This document shows positions 1 to 13,404 of a stretch of 64,000 nucleotides of DNA, piece by piece (the stretch's first letter is position 1; the number at the start of each line of letters is the position of its first letter). The translations under genes were made by a program, and so were the position numbers. The notes below the pieces were generated by a model. The model was not told the DNA's origin. It saw only the letters and a program-made list of their open reading frames with translations, and did not search any database. Origin of the DNA: Acorus gramineus (Eukaryota; Streptophyta; Magnoliopsida; Acorales; Acoraceae); NCBI GenBank assembly GCA_030737835.1, contig CM060856.1, positions 14,611,116 to 14,675,115 on the forward strand, given 5' to 3'.

Positions 1-885
1 GATTCATCTTGGTGGGCTTCATTTGCGACAAACTTAAAAACTTTAATAATACAAGGCACCATACAAATATCACCCAACTAATAAGCAAAATAAAAAAGCT
101 CCATTGAGTATAGGGAAAGATAATCCATGATTGCTTGTTTTGGGTGGGGCAAGCAAACTTTTTGTGCTCCTTGTGTTGGATTTTGTGTATGTGGTTGGTC
201 CACTGAAATCATTAATCTGGGTGGTTCATGTCACTTTGAACAACATGAACAGGATAATTTTTTTAAAAAAAGTTTCACTTTCACAGCATTCAATGGTGGA
301 CGACCAAAGATTATGATTTATAAATAGTCTTCTTTGGGCCTCTTAGCTTCATCATTGAAATTATTACGAAAGTGTTCATACTTTAAGGTATCTTATAAAC
401 AGATTAATTTTCGTGTCAGGTTATAAATATTTAAATATTGGTAATATTTGTCTCAGTAAAGTTACAAAAATCAATTCTAATTAGCGCTTAATAGTTAATA
501 TACATATACGTGATTCTAGAAAACGTCAAACAAAGCACAAAGAATAAAAAAAGAGAGAGAGGAAGAGACATGATTAAAATCAAAACCTAACACCAATGAA
601 ACCTTATGTAGCAATGTAAAGGTGGTTTCGTTGATTGTCCCTTTTTCTTTTGTTTTTTCTTTCCTTAAAGATGAAACGTATGGCCTACAATAGAGCCAAA
701 ACCTCTAGATTAATACAAAATATATATGCAAATATGCCAGTCAAGGGAAAAAAAAATCAAATATCATAACCTTTTTTTTTGGTTAACATCTACATCAAAC
801 ATAAATTCTATATTAAAAAACCTAGCTAGGGAAGAAGACAGGTACATATCCAAAAAATATTCTTTTATTTCATCAATAAAAAAAA

Positions 886-1166
886 AAGGTTTTTTAATTT
901 TAAATCCCTATAAACATATCTATTTAGAAATCGATCATTCATTTCTTCACACTTTAGTTTTAGTCTCTAAATTTAAAAGATATGTTCTTTTTTAATCCCT
1001 ACAAGGGACTAAAATCAAAACCAAATAATTTAGCAATAGGTCCCTCACAAGGACTAAAAAGGAACATATCATTTAAATCTGGAGATTAAAATCAAAATAT
1101 GAAGAATTGAGGGACTTATCACTAAATTCTATGATTTATAGGGATTTAAAAATAAAAATCCTTAAA
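886..1166. mobile_element. Foldback MITE
   Basis: The left arm contains TTTAAATCCCTATAAA and GTTTTAGTCTCTAAATTTAA; the right arm contains the inverse, CTGGAGATTAAAATC and TATAGGGATTTAAAAATA. Both arms converge on AAGGGACTAAAA and GGTCCCTCACAAGGACTAAAA near the centre. This is the widespread plant 'TAGTCCCTATAAAT' foldback type. No coding capacity. Confidence 0.8.
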
Positions 1167-1895
1167 AAAAATAGTATTTATTAAAAAAATTGTTTCATAT
1201 GAATATACATGGGATTTTGTTTTATAGGAGTATCCGAAAAGCTTTGACTGGTCTTATTCCAGGTTTAGAACGTAGAAATGCACGATATGTCAAAATGCCG
1301 TATAGTTTTGTTCTTGTGATAAAAACATGATTATTTTAAAACAATTAAAATGATAAATGTCAGAATGATGAATGGTCATAATTGTCGTGTGTCAAATTAG
1401 GTTACTAGGTCTTTATCCAATGTCAAATCGATCATTATTATATCCATTTCCACCAAAAAGCTTGCAATTGCTTTAAGAAACAACTTGTAACATATACACC
1501 TAAAAATCCACCCACAGTTAGCTGAAAATCCGAAAAAAAAAACAAACTAATACTGTGTAAAACAAAGGCCAGCACAGAAGGCCAAGTTCATGGAAATCTC
1601 TGTTGTCACTCACATGCGAACAATCTCTGCATTACTTAACACAAAACCCTCTCAAGTGCTCTGAGCACTATCGCACGTCTTGTCCTCTTATGCGCCCACC
1701 TAATCAGGTCTCCACGTGAGGGCCTCCATTAATTTTGTTAGGGGTATATATATGCCTTTCTATGCAAATAATTTGTTTAGTTCACATCAACATTTGGATG
1801 TTTGCTTAGATAAAAAGATTCCGCGTGCAACTGCCATTCACGGGTCACAACTCCACAAATGTTTCTTGAATCCTAATCAAAATGACTATGTGCTT
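1167..1895. other. Intergenic, no gene seen
   Basis: AT-rich DNA with no recognisable protein or RNA gene. A CACGTG core lies near 1712 in CTCCACGTGAGGG, with no gene downstream to assign it to. Confidence 0.5.
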
Positions 1896-2300
1896 TTTTT
1901 TTTTTTTTGAAAAGGTAGATTTTTATTATCATGATTTTATTACTAAATCAAAGTTATAAGATTTGAATGGGAGATGAGAGAAGTAGGACAATTGTCTAAT
2001 ACAAAAAAGAAAATGAAAGAATAGCCCAGGAAGTTAATCTCTCCATTAGATAAGTTCTGAAAGTTACGTCTCAATATATAGAACCCATCCTTGACAAAGC
2101 ATGCTTCTAGTCTTTATAATGAACCTTCCCCAATCTGTCATAGACGCCTCTCAAAGCTCCCACAGGTTCTCAAAATAAAACCTTGTGTCATTGAAGATGA
2201 TGTCGTTTCGCGTTCGTCAAATCGCCCACACTGTCGCGGAAATCACCAAACGCCTGATGTTTGGCTTTAACACTCCTATCCGTGAGAGGTCTCCAACAAG
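1896..2300 (-). mobile_element. Retroposon 3' end (LINE/SINE-like), antisense
   Basis: A T14 run followed by GAAAAGGTAGATTTTTATTA is the reverse complement of a poly-A-tailed retroposon end. It shares GATTTGAATGGGAGATGAGAG-type sequence with the copy at 2856. Right limit is uncertain. Confidence 0.6.
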
Positions 2301-2855
2301 ATATATTTTTGTTGAACTGAAACACATTTTTTTCTTCTACGAATACATGTTTAAAAAAATTTAAAACATGTGATATTCACATTTTATTTTAGTACCATAT
2401 TGAGGGAAATTGAAGATCTCATTAACAAGAATGGTGATGTGTCTCCTCTCAGTTGCTTTTTGTGCTGTCGTAAAATCATCCGCACTAGAAATGCTTGTCA
2501 AAGGGTCTTCCGATTCTCAAGTTAGACAAGAGTTTTTTAAAAAGTTTATCTACAAAAAGAAAAAAAGTGACTCATAACAAATTAATTTCAGGTTGTAGAA
2601 AGATTTTTTTTGTTTACCATTCGTTTAGATCATGGGAATCATGATTTGATAAGTTCTCACGACCCTGACTTGGATTCATCTCAGGTGGAGCAGTGCAACT
2701 TGTAATGAAAATTCATCCATTTAGAAACTCCGAGCGTGAGATTCACTGAACTCAAATGGTGTCATGTATCCATGACACATGATGCTCTTCGAGGAGATCA
2801 CTTTTTTTTTTTCACACATATATTAGCCATTTCCGATATCATTCTATTTTGTCTT
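2301..2855. other. Intergenic, possible gene relic
   Basis: Moderately GC-richer patches (about 2400-2530 and 2640-2700) look like decayed coding DNA but give only short broken frames. No family recognised. Confidence 0.25.
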
Positions 2856-3135
2856 TTTTTTTTTTTTTTTGACAAAAAGATAAATATTTGCTATCTGATT
2901 TTATTTATGAACTCGAATTACAAAATCTAAATGGGAGGAGAAAAGAGTAAAAAAAGACAAGAAAGAAACACACAAGGAAGAGAGTGGACTCGCATCTTGG
3001 GTTAGAAAAGACATCTAACCGACCAAGTGAGGCCAACGCCCAACCTATCACCATGTGATGCGCATAACCCCTTCTTGAAACTATACATCCCCCACTCTTA
3101 TAATATGTCGACCATAATCTAACATGCACCCTCGT
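2856..3135 (-). mobile_element. Retroposon 3' end, antisense, second copy
   Basis: A T15 run then GACAAAAAGATAAATATTTG and a segment TTACAAAATCTAAATGGGAG that parallels the copy at 1896. Orientation as in the first copy. Confidence 0.6.
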
Positions 3136-3434
3136 ATTCTACTTTGCGTTAAAGCTTCTTCCAGGGTGTAAGGACTAAAAAAACCACATAGTTCTCAAGG
3201 AAGAGTGCGTGAGCGTTTGTACACTCATCCAATTTTATGACAGGCGAGTTTGATTGCATGCTGTCATATCGTCGTAATTGTGTTGCAATTACTCTCAAAA
3301 TTGAAACTGGACATGTCAATGGATAGGATATTAATTTTGATACATGTGAATTAATTAACATGCGTATTCATTCTTTAACATTTAAAATTTAAATTTTAAT
3401 ATTTATAAATTTATTTTATATAATATACAAACAA

Positions 3435-3845
3435 TTCACGTAATTATCTTAAGATTTATAATTATTTTAATATAAATAAAGATAAAATAATTTTATGTTT
3501 AGTTGTGTTTTGAATTATTTTCATTAGAAAACGTAATAATAAATTTTTTGTTATTTGATAAAATGTAAATAAAATATGGATAAAGATTGATAAAAGGTAA
3601 AAAAATTAAGACAGGATTTATAAGAGGTGATGACAGTTGATTTGACAGTGAGTCCACGTATTTTTTTTATTTGAATAATCTGTAATAACTTAATTCTAAT
3701 GGGTGAATGAAATCCATGTATCATTTTATATTAGTTAATTCTGACATACAAATTCTCATTTATCCAATCATACAAACATCAATCATAAAATTATTCTAAT
3801 CAATTTTAATTTATTCAATACTTATTATCAAACATGGAATAAAGG
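3435..3845. repeat. Dispersed MITE-like repeat, copy 1
   Basis: Shares a long diverged match with 43440-43835, including GTGATGACAGTTGATTTGAC identical in both, preceded in both by ATAAATAAAGATAAAATAAT and followed by ATCAAACATGG or TTTCAAACATGG. AT-rich, no coding capacity. Confidence 0.75.
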
Positions 3846-4705
3846 TTTTATTATTAAAAGAATTTAAATGACATAAACAAGTATATATAACATAAATTTT
3901 TATTATATTATTTCCAATAAAATGCTGAAGGAACTTAGGCTGCTGGACGAGATAACAGTTGGATGGCAATTAATGGCGGCGGCTTGACAGGTATTTCGAT
4001 GACGTGTCGATACCTGAAACACACGTTCCTTCAAAGCCAAGAACGAGATTAACCGGGCCGGGTTCATCGGTTACAAGCAGCGCTCCACGTATGACGAAAC
4101 CACCTCATCAGACGGTCCCTGATTACTCACAGTGTACAAGGTCCACCATCCGCCGTGCAACGCAAGGCAGACTCTCTCCACCGTTGGATGGGTGGATCCC
4201 ATCCCCATCCGACGGCGCAGGCAACCGTCTCAGAAAATCGAAGTCCTGTGGGGGACCCAAAAGCGGATCGCTTTTGGTGCCAAATCTATCGGTCCCGGTT
4301 CCACCTAAATTTACTAAACCACCCCTTGTAATAGCCAAAGGACGCGACTAACCGACGAGTGTGATTTAATAATCTCACCCACTTCGCCAGCTGGCAACAG
4401 TGGTAAAAAAAAAAAAAAAACGGGGGTGTGTCAGAGTAATTAAAACCAATGCAGACCATGAAAATTCACTTTTACCGGTGGCATATTTCGTAAATATAAC
4501 CAACACGAGGGGTACGTTTCGCGTCTCATCCATCGCTCCTTCCTCGTCGGCTTGACTGTACATGAAAGTCCCTCCGCAACACGAACACAAATAATAAGAA
4601 AAAAAATGTTTTCAACGAACCCCCCCTTCTAACAAAATGTCTTCGATTCACCAATCGAGGACCATTTCATAAAAAGACCACCCTCTCCGAGAGCGGATCG
4701 AAGCA
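3846..4705. other. Upstream region of the MCA gene
   Basis: The sequence becomes GC-richer from about 3950 towards the gene. I see no clear TATA box. The ORF within it has no family character. An A16 run is at about 4405. Confidence 0.45.
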
Positions 4706-7700
4706 ATGGCGGCGGCATGGGAGCACTTCGGGGAGATCGCGAACGTGGCGCAGCTGACGGGGTTCGACGCGGTGCGTCTGATAGGGATGATAGTGAAGGC
4801 GGCGAGCACGGCGAGGATGCACAAGAAGAACTGTCGGAAGTTCGCGCAGCACCTGAAGATGATTGGGAACTTGTTGGAGCAGCTGAGGATTTCGGAGCTG
4901 AAGAAGTACCCGGAGACGAGGGAGCCGTTGGATCAGTTGGAGGACGCGCTGAGGAGGTCTTACATTCTGGTGAACAGTTGCCAGGACCGGAGCTACCTCT
5001 ACCTGCTCGCGATGGGGTGGAACATTGTGTATCAGTTCCGGAAGGCGCAGGGGGAGATCGATCGGTACCTGAGGCTCGTGCCGCTGATCACGCTCGTTGA
5101 TAATGCAAGAGTCAGGGTGAGAAATTTTGGATCTTTTTTTTGGTTTGTTTGATTAGTGTGATTTTGATGTTCTTTTTGTTATGGATTTTGTTGTGGGTTG
5201 ATGATGATGTTGATGGGTCTGTAATTGTGTATTTTTTTTAAAAAAATTGGATGTGTTGGTTCTTTGTTTTTGATTGACGGGAATTTGGGCGTTGATGTTG
5301 AGTTTGATGTGGTTTGGGAATTGTTTAAAAATTGGATTTTTTTTTTCGATGTGTTGGGTCTGCTAACTGGAGTAATTTCGATGGGCGTGAATGATTTTAT
5401 TGTGTTTTGATTTTAATGTTGATGAAATTTATTGAATTTTGTATATTGGGGAGGGATTTGAATCCTCGATTGGAGATCGGATTTGCGTTCCTTAGGTTTA
5501 ACGTTTTTTGTGTATCGATGTCGATGGTCTAATTTTTTTTTTTTTGTTGAATTTTATATGTTGGTTGCAAAATTGGATTCCCCGACCGCCGAATGATTGT
5601 ATGATAGCGAAGAAGAGATTCCTTTTTGTATTAGTTTAATTTAATTCCTATATTTTGATTTACTGATAAAGGCCAATGAGTGAGCCACCTAACCTTTCTA
5701 TTTTTTTTGGTATTATATTATTATTTTTTATTATTCTTTCTAGTTAATTTGTGTTTTTTAGTTGGGCATGTTTTGAAATGGATCAAACTAAGACCATTAC
5801 ATCACTTTTGGCCATTGAGTGCCAACTGCCTTTTATTCATTCTTTTTCTTTTTTGTTTAGCAAATAAAACACGAGCATGACATGGGGCTAGAGGCTTTAC
5901 ATCAAAACTAGTTCAGTTAGCACAATTTTATATGCATAAAGGGCAAGATCATTAATGGTTTGATGGTATACCAGAAGAGAACATCCTGAACAGCAGCAAT
6001 TCAGCTTTTATAGCGTTGGGGTGTGGATTAATACCTTCTTTATGGGAACTAATATAACTTTTAGTTGTTTATATAATTATAAGCAATTTTTTTTTTTTTT
6101 GAAACAAGGTAGAACCATGACACCGATACTCATTAAGGAAGTATGATTATATATCTGAATTGGGGGTGGGAGGAATTAGAGAAAAGAAGAAAAAAAATAC
6201 GAGTACGAAGGAGACTACGTGAGGGGAAGGATGTAGATGGGATACATAAACGGATCACATATGCTCATCAGAGACCAGTCAGTGACCATGGGGAACTGTA
6301 AATTTCCCACTAACGTTCTTATTAATATTTTGATTCAGGCTCCCAGCAGAGTCGACCATTTACTACTAGTACTATTACTATTACTAGTACTACTACTACT
6401 ACTACTACATCATCAATCATCATCATTATTTATGTTGGGTGGTTTTCTTATTTACCCTTTGGACTGACCAACAATTAATTGGCAGTGGATGCCTGTTTCC
6501 TATCGTCGATGGACAGCGAAATAAGTAATAATAGTGGGAAATATGAAGAATATATAGAATTTCTTGTAGTTTGGAAGTTCTAGTCTTGTTTCGAAAGATG
6601 CTGCAATTCTAGTCTTGTTTCGATGGACAGTTTTTTTTCTTTCTTGTTAGTGGTGATGAACCTTTAACATATTATGATCTAATTTTTTGTTGTCTCACCT
6701 TCAATTGACAGGAAAGACTGGAATATATTGAAAAGGATCAGTGTGAATATACCCTAGATGAAGAGGACAAGAAGGTGCAAGATGTTATTATGAATCCTGA
6801 ACCTTCAAAAAATGATGCCGTAATTCTCAAAAAGACCCTATCTTGTTCCTATCCAAATTTGGCATTCAATGAAGCCCTGAAGAAAGAAAATGAGAAGCTC
6901 AAGCTAGAACTACAGATATCACAAGCTAACATGGATGTGGGACAATGTGAAGTTATTCAACGTTTGATTGGAGTAACAGAAACAGTTTCGAGTTCTTTGC
7001 CGGAAAAGAATTCTAAGAAGGCGGAGTCTAATTATTCAGATGCAAATGCCGATAAAGGACACACCTATGAGAAAAGTTATCCTTGTGAAAATGGTGATGC
7101 TTATAAGGCTTCAAGGTTCGTCCTTTATATATTTCATGCAAATTGTTCAGTAATTGAATTAGCTGTTTTTCAGTGCATGAGTTTACATGAGGGAACTGAT
7201 CTTGTTATCTAGTCCATTATCTGGACAGTCATATGCTTCATTTCTAGGCCACATGCGCATTCGACCGATTTGTGTTTGTTTCACCTTCTACAACTGTAAT
7301 TGTATATGTTTAAAAGAATGTGTTTGTTTCACCTTACACAATTTGCAATTTTATACTTTTTAAAAACACCTCGTATGTAACCGATCTTCAATGCCTCATG
7401 TTCAACAATTTTCTGTGTATTAACATGATGTTTTTACAACTCCATGGTGTGTGCTCCTGGAGGTATTTGTTCAGCCCTGACCTGCTATTTTCACTTTAAG
7501 CTCATGACTGTTTCACTTGAGCTGGTTATGTGAGTTATGTGAGCTGGTTATGTGTCTATCCGAGTTCATTCTGGCCACTATTCTTTCTGTCAGCCCAATT
7601 GTCATCTTTCATTTCTCTGAGTGCGAAAAGGCAATCCATTCTCCCAACATACCTTGCTGCTAGGTTTGGCCAAATTTTTAGCGCAAGGTGTTATCATTTT

Positions 7701-10700
7701 TATATATTATGATATCCACTTAAAATTCACATACAATGACGCCCTTGAAAAACACTGGAATCTCTCAGCTATCTGGCATATGGTAAAAAAGTGGATACAT
7801 AGTGCATGTTGAAAAGTCCTCTCTTCTTCTTAGAAGTTTTTCGTTTTGGTTGTTATTTTAATTTCGGACAGTTCACCTAATTAATAATATTTTAGGGACA
7901 CCTTTCCCTATAAATAAGGAAGCCTTGCTTGTTCGTGTGCCCTTTCCATGGCGTGCATAATTTTTAGATTATCATGTTTATATCCTGCATGATAAAACCT
8001 ATTCTACTTTCCCAAGATTGTGGATATGTAGCTGCCAATCGATGCAAATTAGGCTAACATCACTTTAACTCTGAGATTGAAGTTAAATATATTTTTCCTA
8101 TGCTGAGCATTTCTTTTGGGATCTGGTGACTCTCATTACATACTATAAATGCCACTTTATACACACACTGGCATTGTAGTTTTCTTATATATTGAGCATG
8201 CAAGTGCTATAAATGATATTAACATTTATTGTGTCCCTCCTAGTTGAAGTTTGTGTGCTCAATTGCCACCATAATATCATGATAATACATGATAGTTATT
8301 TTAAGCAAAATGGGCTCTTCTAAGCTGAAACTCTGTAAGAGATTGTCTAATCATTCATAACCTGTGTAGAAACCTGCACATACACTTTTGTGTGACAGAA
8401 GATTAGCCGGGTAAAATCACTGATTCTTTTTCACTATGCAGTTCTCCAGCTTCATCAGGACATGATCTGAAGTTATCTAGAGGATCAAGCCAGCATGATG
8501 AGTGGCATGCAGATTTACTTGGCTGCTGCGTAGAACCTATATTATGTATGTTCTTGATTGTAACTCTATAGTAACCTTTCCGAAAGAAAAGAAAAGAAAA
8601 GAAAAAGTGGCACTGTATTTAGACATATTGTTATATGATTATCATATAATCAAGTAGCTTATATTATAGCCATGATGATGTGCAAATGATGCATGTACTT
8701 GCTATACTTTGTTCTGAGTGCATTAGGTCATCATTTTTATTCAGTATCCATCTGTATTTGTCTGTATGTCTCCATGTATCCCATGTGTTCACCATGTCTT
8801 TACTTAAATAAAAGGTATGGAACTTTTCTCAATCTTATAATGATGATTATTTACCATTCTACTTGGAGTTTTCTAGAAAACCATCTTAGTTTCTCTCTAT
8901 TGGAGTTCATATTCAAACCATGTGGCAGCTATGGTACAAATTAGATTCTGATTTGCTGTGAACACATGCACCAAAATCAAGAACTCCAAGAATATAAATT
9001 TATAAGGTGTGTTTTGGCAGGAAATTTTTGTATTGATAAAGTTTCACATCATTTGCCATTCTAGCCCAGGAACACTTGCTAATTTCTCTAGCAATTACAC
9101 GGCAATATTATATAAGATCCGGTAACCCATATCAACCCGCATAGCAGATTATTGATATTTCTGTCATATAACTGGATAATAAATTAACCACAAATGCTTT
9201 TATTTTCTCCGAGAAATCTGGTAATTGACTTTTATAGTAATTTTGTGTTATCCTACTTCATTCTCACTATTCATGTAATGAATTTATTTGTGCTTCATAA
9301 AGCATCATATATGTTCTTATAATTGCATATGCAAATTATGTTTTAATTTTTGTTTTTATATATATAATTTTAATAGGCAAAATTTTATATCCATCTCATT
9401 AAACATTGCAGGCATGAAGACTTTCTTTCATCCTTGTGGAACCTTTTCAAAGATAGCTTCCGTGGCTACTGGCAGGCACATCAGTATGTATTATATAATC
9501 CAGTTTCCTGAAATAGTGCAGATATACATGGCTTATATCTAATCGAAGTTGAAATCTGCTTTTTTCTCTATATATGCTTGCCTGAGTGAGCATTTAATTT
9601 GAAGCTTGGAACAATATCATTTCATGTGAAGAATATCTGTTCTACTGTAATTAGTGACTGTATGTTTAGAGTGATTTTGCAAATTTCTTATAAATGTACT
9701 GACCAACAGGTCAGCAAACGCCTTACGTGTAACTTAAGTATGAAAACTTCATGCATATGCTTCATGGTCCTAATGGAAAACCCATGCAATTTGATCCGAA
9801 GTGTTTGGATTACCTTTCCAAAGGGTTTGAATTTTGATTGTTAGCAAGCAAGGTCCATATGTAGGATAATCCTGACTTCAAGAAATACACCATTTCCGTA
9901 GGCATGAGGATGGCCTTTGTAAAAACAAGTTCTTGAGTCAGATCATTTCGCTTCATTTATCCTTGAGGTGATGGAGGCTATGGAAAACTTCCTGAAGGAA
10001 GAAAAGATATGATGGTTAATTTGGATTAGCTAATTTAATGCATGTGGCCATTCTATAGAGAACAGTATCAAGGTTAGTCACCCATCATGTGCATGGTATG
10101 GCTTGTAATACCATGCCTGCAGTACAAGAGACATCATTCCCCAGCATCAACACTTGTATATTAATATAATCGGATTAAAACAATAGTTACTATTAACATA
10201 ATCATATTAAAACAATAGTTGCCATGTGAGGAATGTAACTTTCAGCTCTGTAATCTATGCTAACTGATTGGTTTTGGGTCTTGAGAATTGCTTTTATATT
10301 TTAATTGAATTGTTCATAGGAGGGTGAACATATCATCATTATGACATTGACTATCCTAAGACAAATTATAGTTAGTGGGTATATTAATATAATCGGATTA
10401 AAACAATAGTTACTATTAACATAATCATATTAAAACAATAGTTGCCATGTGAGGAATGTAACTTTCAGCTCTGTAATCTATGCTAACTGATTGGTTTTGG
10501 GTCTTGAGAATTGCTTTTATATTTTAATTGAATTGTTCATAGGAGGGTGAACATATCATCATTATGACATTGACTATCCTAAGACAAATTATAGTTAGTG
10601 GTTGTGACAAGACAATCAGTCCATATTCTATTTGAGTCTATGAATGAAATATCATTGCATTATGATTATATCATGAGATTTCTCTCTTAATATCTAGGCT

Positions 10701-12397
10701 AGGTCAAGTTTTCTAATATAGGGAACAACCCGATGGTCTACGTTTTATTTGTTTTGGAGTTGGTCCATTAAGATTGGCTGATATAGTAATATTATACACG
10801 TTTCAGTCTTGACACACTTGATTCATCCTCTAATTGGAATTTAAGGTGATTTAAAAAATAAATAAAATAAAATAAAATACAATGGATGTGATTTAGAACC
10901 TAAATTTTTTTTCATAAATGAATAATGATATTCCAATGAGATTAACTGAGACAGTCTAAAAGGAATAAGAACTTAACTAAGTGTTCATTTATATTATGCT
11001 TGATTTTCATAATATTCCAGTTTCTTTTCACACTGCTGATTGAAAATTGTATATGCATCTTCTTCTTAGTCTCTATACAATTGAAAAAACGGTCAGAGGA
11101 CTTGACTGATTCTGTGAATCTACATTTGTCCATCAGCTCCAGCTGAGGCATGCAATGAGCTGTTGGCATATTCTTTGATATTGTCTTGTTGCTGTTACAC
11201 TTGCTGCATTAGAAGAAGGCTTCGTAAGACGCTGAACATCACTGTAAGTTGTTTTCTTTGCCCTTTTCTTATTGCTTTACCAACTTATATAGGCAAATAG
11301 ACAGGCGTTTAAAACAGAAAAAAATTGTTTGCCAGAGAATGTTGAAGTTCCAACAAAACTTGAGATCTCCTTCAGTTGAGGGCTACCTTAACGGGGATAA
11401 TTCCCTTTATTCCGGGAATGAGAGTTCATAACTTTTCTACCAAAACATGATTAAAAAATGAATTTCACAGGCATTTGGTTACTTAAGAGGATTTATCTTC
11501 CTCATCAAGGCTCTGGTCCATTTTTACAGAGTTTCTTGTTCACAGGAAATGGTGTGTTATTCCCATTAAATCTCATTGATTAAATTGTAGGCTAGTACCA
11601 TAAAAAATTCAAAAGAGAATCAATATGTTAGGCATATCACTTTTTTGGCAATATATTATTGTGAAATTTGACTTGAATATCTGCTTATGTTATTGGACTG
11701 TTAAATTGGATAGATAATTAAATAATATATTTTGGAGGCAGAAATGGGACTATGATGAATATCCTCTTTCTTTTTGTTCCTTCCTTTCTTTCTTTTTCAA
11801 AAAAAAACAACATAGATGAGTGATGAGTCAATAGCTTTATTAGGCTCCATTTGATCCTTGAAACACAGAGGACTGAAAATCATTACCATATTATCAACAT
11901 AGAAAAAGAGCAAATCCTCTCAAACCAACAAATGACTAAATGAGTTCTCCTAAGTGCACATGTCAAATAAGAGATTAGCTGCCATTCCTTCTTTGAAAAT
12001 TTAGTTTGCTTCCCTTCTCCACCTCGTAGGTCACGAATTATTTGACTAGCATTCTTTCCAACAAAAAGGAGGTAATCTGATGCTTCCTTTGTGTGTGTCT
12101 GTGCCTCTAATCTAATAGGGAGGTCTATGTGACGATTTTTTATCGCATTTGTTGTGTTGCTGCTGTGCCCTTGTCCAAGAATGGCGTGAAGTTGAGATGC
12201 GGGGGATTTATGGTAAGTCAATGTAGCTGAATTTCATCAAAATTATAACCTTTCATTTCGTGGCTTGGATTTTTGTTTCCTGTATAGCCTTTCTAATGAG
12301 ATTTGCAGTTGTTTATTTACCATGATTTGAATAAAATCTTGCAGGCCCAATGAAGACAAAAACAAGCCCCCCACCTTCTCAACACATGGAGTCCTAG
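4706..12397 (+). CDS. MCA1: MCA-type mechanosensitive Ca2+ channel (MID1-complementing activity protein), 7 exons, 414 aa
   Basis: Plasma-membrane protein of the plant MCA family, whose known members mediate stretch-linked Ca2+ influx. Exons: 4706-5116, 6712-7115, 8442-8545, 9412-9483, 11137-11243, 12119-12212, 12345-12397; all introns are GT-AG and phases close, giving 414 aa against about 420 for the family. Exon 1 (residues 1-137) is the conserved N-terminal MCAfunc region, beginning MAAAWEHFGEIANVAQ and ending LITLVDNARVR. A heptad-like coiled coil follows at about 190-222 (LKKENEKLKLELQ). The C-terminal third is a Cys-rich PLAC8 region with SCCCYTCC and LLCCCCALVQEW, ending in a short PPPSQHMES tail. 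The ATG is the first in a GC-rich exon preceded by A/T-rich leader. Intron 4 carries a 223-bp tandem duplication. MCA1 versus MCA2 orthology cannot be decided here. Confidence 0.93.
6088..6235 (-). mobile_element. Short antisense retroposon tail in MCA intron 1
   Basis: A T12 run then GAAACAAGGTAGAACC, followed by ATCTGAATTGGGGGTGGGAG, resembling the copies at 1896 and 2856. The end is uncertain. Confidence 0.5.
6358..6426. repeat. (CTA/TAC)n and (CAT)n microsatellite in MCA intron 1
   Basis: Imperfect ACTATTACTATTACTAGTAC followed by CTACTACTACTACTACTAC and CATCATCAATCATCATCATT. Confidence 0.85.
10156..10601. repeat. Tandem duplication, 2 x 223 bp, in MCA intron 4
   Basis: The segment beginning GTATATTAATATAATCGG at 10156 recurs at 10379 and appears unchanged through to the shared end TATAGTTAGTGG. 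By eye the copies look identical over 223 bp, so the duplication is recent. It lies wholly in an intron, far from the exons, and no TIRs or poly-A tail mark it as a transposon. Confidence 0.93.
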
Positions 12398-12825
12398 TGA
12401 GGGAACCTCCCGCCATCAGTATAAAGTAGTTGTGAGTATTGTTCAGCTGCATCGTCTGTACATCAAGGTGGAAGCGAAAATAGTTGTACTAGTTTGAATT
12501 TCAATTAAGTTTATTTTTGTAGTTCATTTGTTTGAGATATTTCACTCTTGAAATGCTCATTATATGATGTCCTGTATCATATACGTGACACTGTCAATGC
12601 TATAGACGTCGGACTCCGATTGGCGTTTGAATAGGTATTCTTTAGAAAGAGATGTCAATTTCCATTGACTGTAACAGTGTTGGAGTGATTCCCCAAATTT
12701 TGATTTACAAAATTTTTACCGGTTAGTCTTGAATATGGTTTCACAAAACTTGTTCTAATGATTTATGTGTCACAGTTATGTGTTACACTATGAGAATTAC
12801 AAAGGCCTGAATATATTATGTGTAG

Positions 12826-13035
12826 CAGAAGCCAAGCAACCGAGAGTGTGTATGTGCGTGATGATAATGAAGAAAAGTGAAGGAAAGCTATTTTTTTTTT
12901 AATACTTGAAAATCTAGTGTTTTTTGTAAGATATGAGAAAGAAAAGAATTTTCTGTCACTTTTTTATTAGAAGCCAGAAGGTGCGTTTGTGCGTGATAGT
13001 AAATGTAGAAAAGTGGAAAAAAAAAAAATTCTTTC
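12826..13035. repeat. Imperfect tandem repeat upstream of HPR1, about 140-bp spacing
   Basis: AGAAGCCA, then GTGCGTGATGATAATGAAGA and AAAGTG at 12826, is echoed by AGAAGCCA, GTGCGTGATAGTAAATGTAG and AAAAGTGG from 12969. It lies in the MCA-HPR1 spacer. Confidence 0.6.
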
Positions 13036-13404
13036 ATGTTTCTTTATCTATTTTGTCTTATCTTGTTAGAAAATGATAGAAAATAGTTTCATTAGGCACA
13101 CACACTATAAAAATTGATAATTTTTTTTTATAGTTTCCATTAATTTTTTTAACTAAAATTTCTACATAAAACCCAAGATATTCGGGAAGGGCAATGCCAT
13201 GTCATCCCTTATCAAATTCTTTAACGAGAGGCCCAAATAACAGTTGCACTCCCCTTCATTCCATAGGGATATCACACACACTGTCACACTTTTTTACATA
13301 TTTTTTAAAATCACAAACGGATATAATTTGAACGGAAAACAAACAACGTAAGAGAAACAAAACAAAGAACAACCCCTCTTCGTGACAACCTCAAAAACTC
13401 ATCC

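Noticed and set aside
4004-4351. 115-aa open frame upstream of MCA
   Set aside because: Composition reflects a GC-rich promoter stretch. There is no family character, and a frame is open on the other strand over the same bases.
12243-12452. Minus-strand 69-aa frame
   Set aside because: It overlaps MCA exon 7 (PPPSQHMES) on the plus strand, which is the real coding sense.
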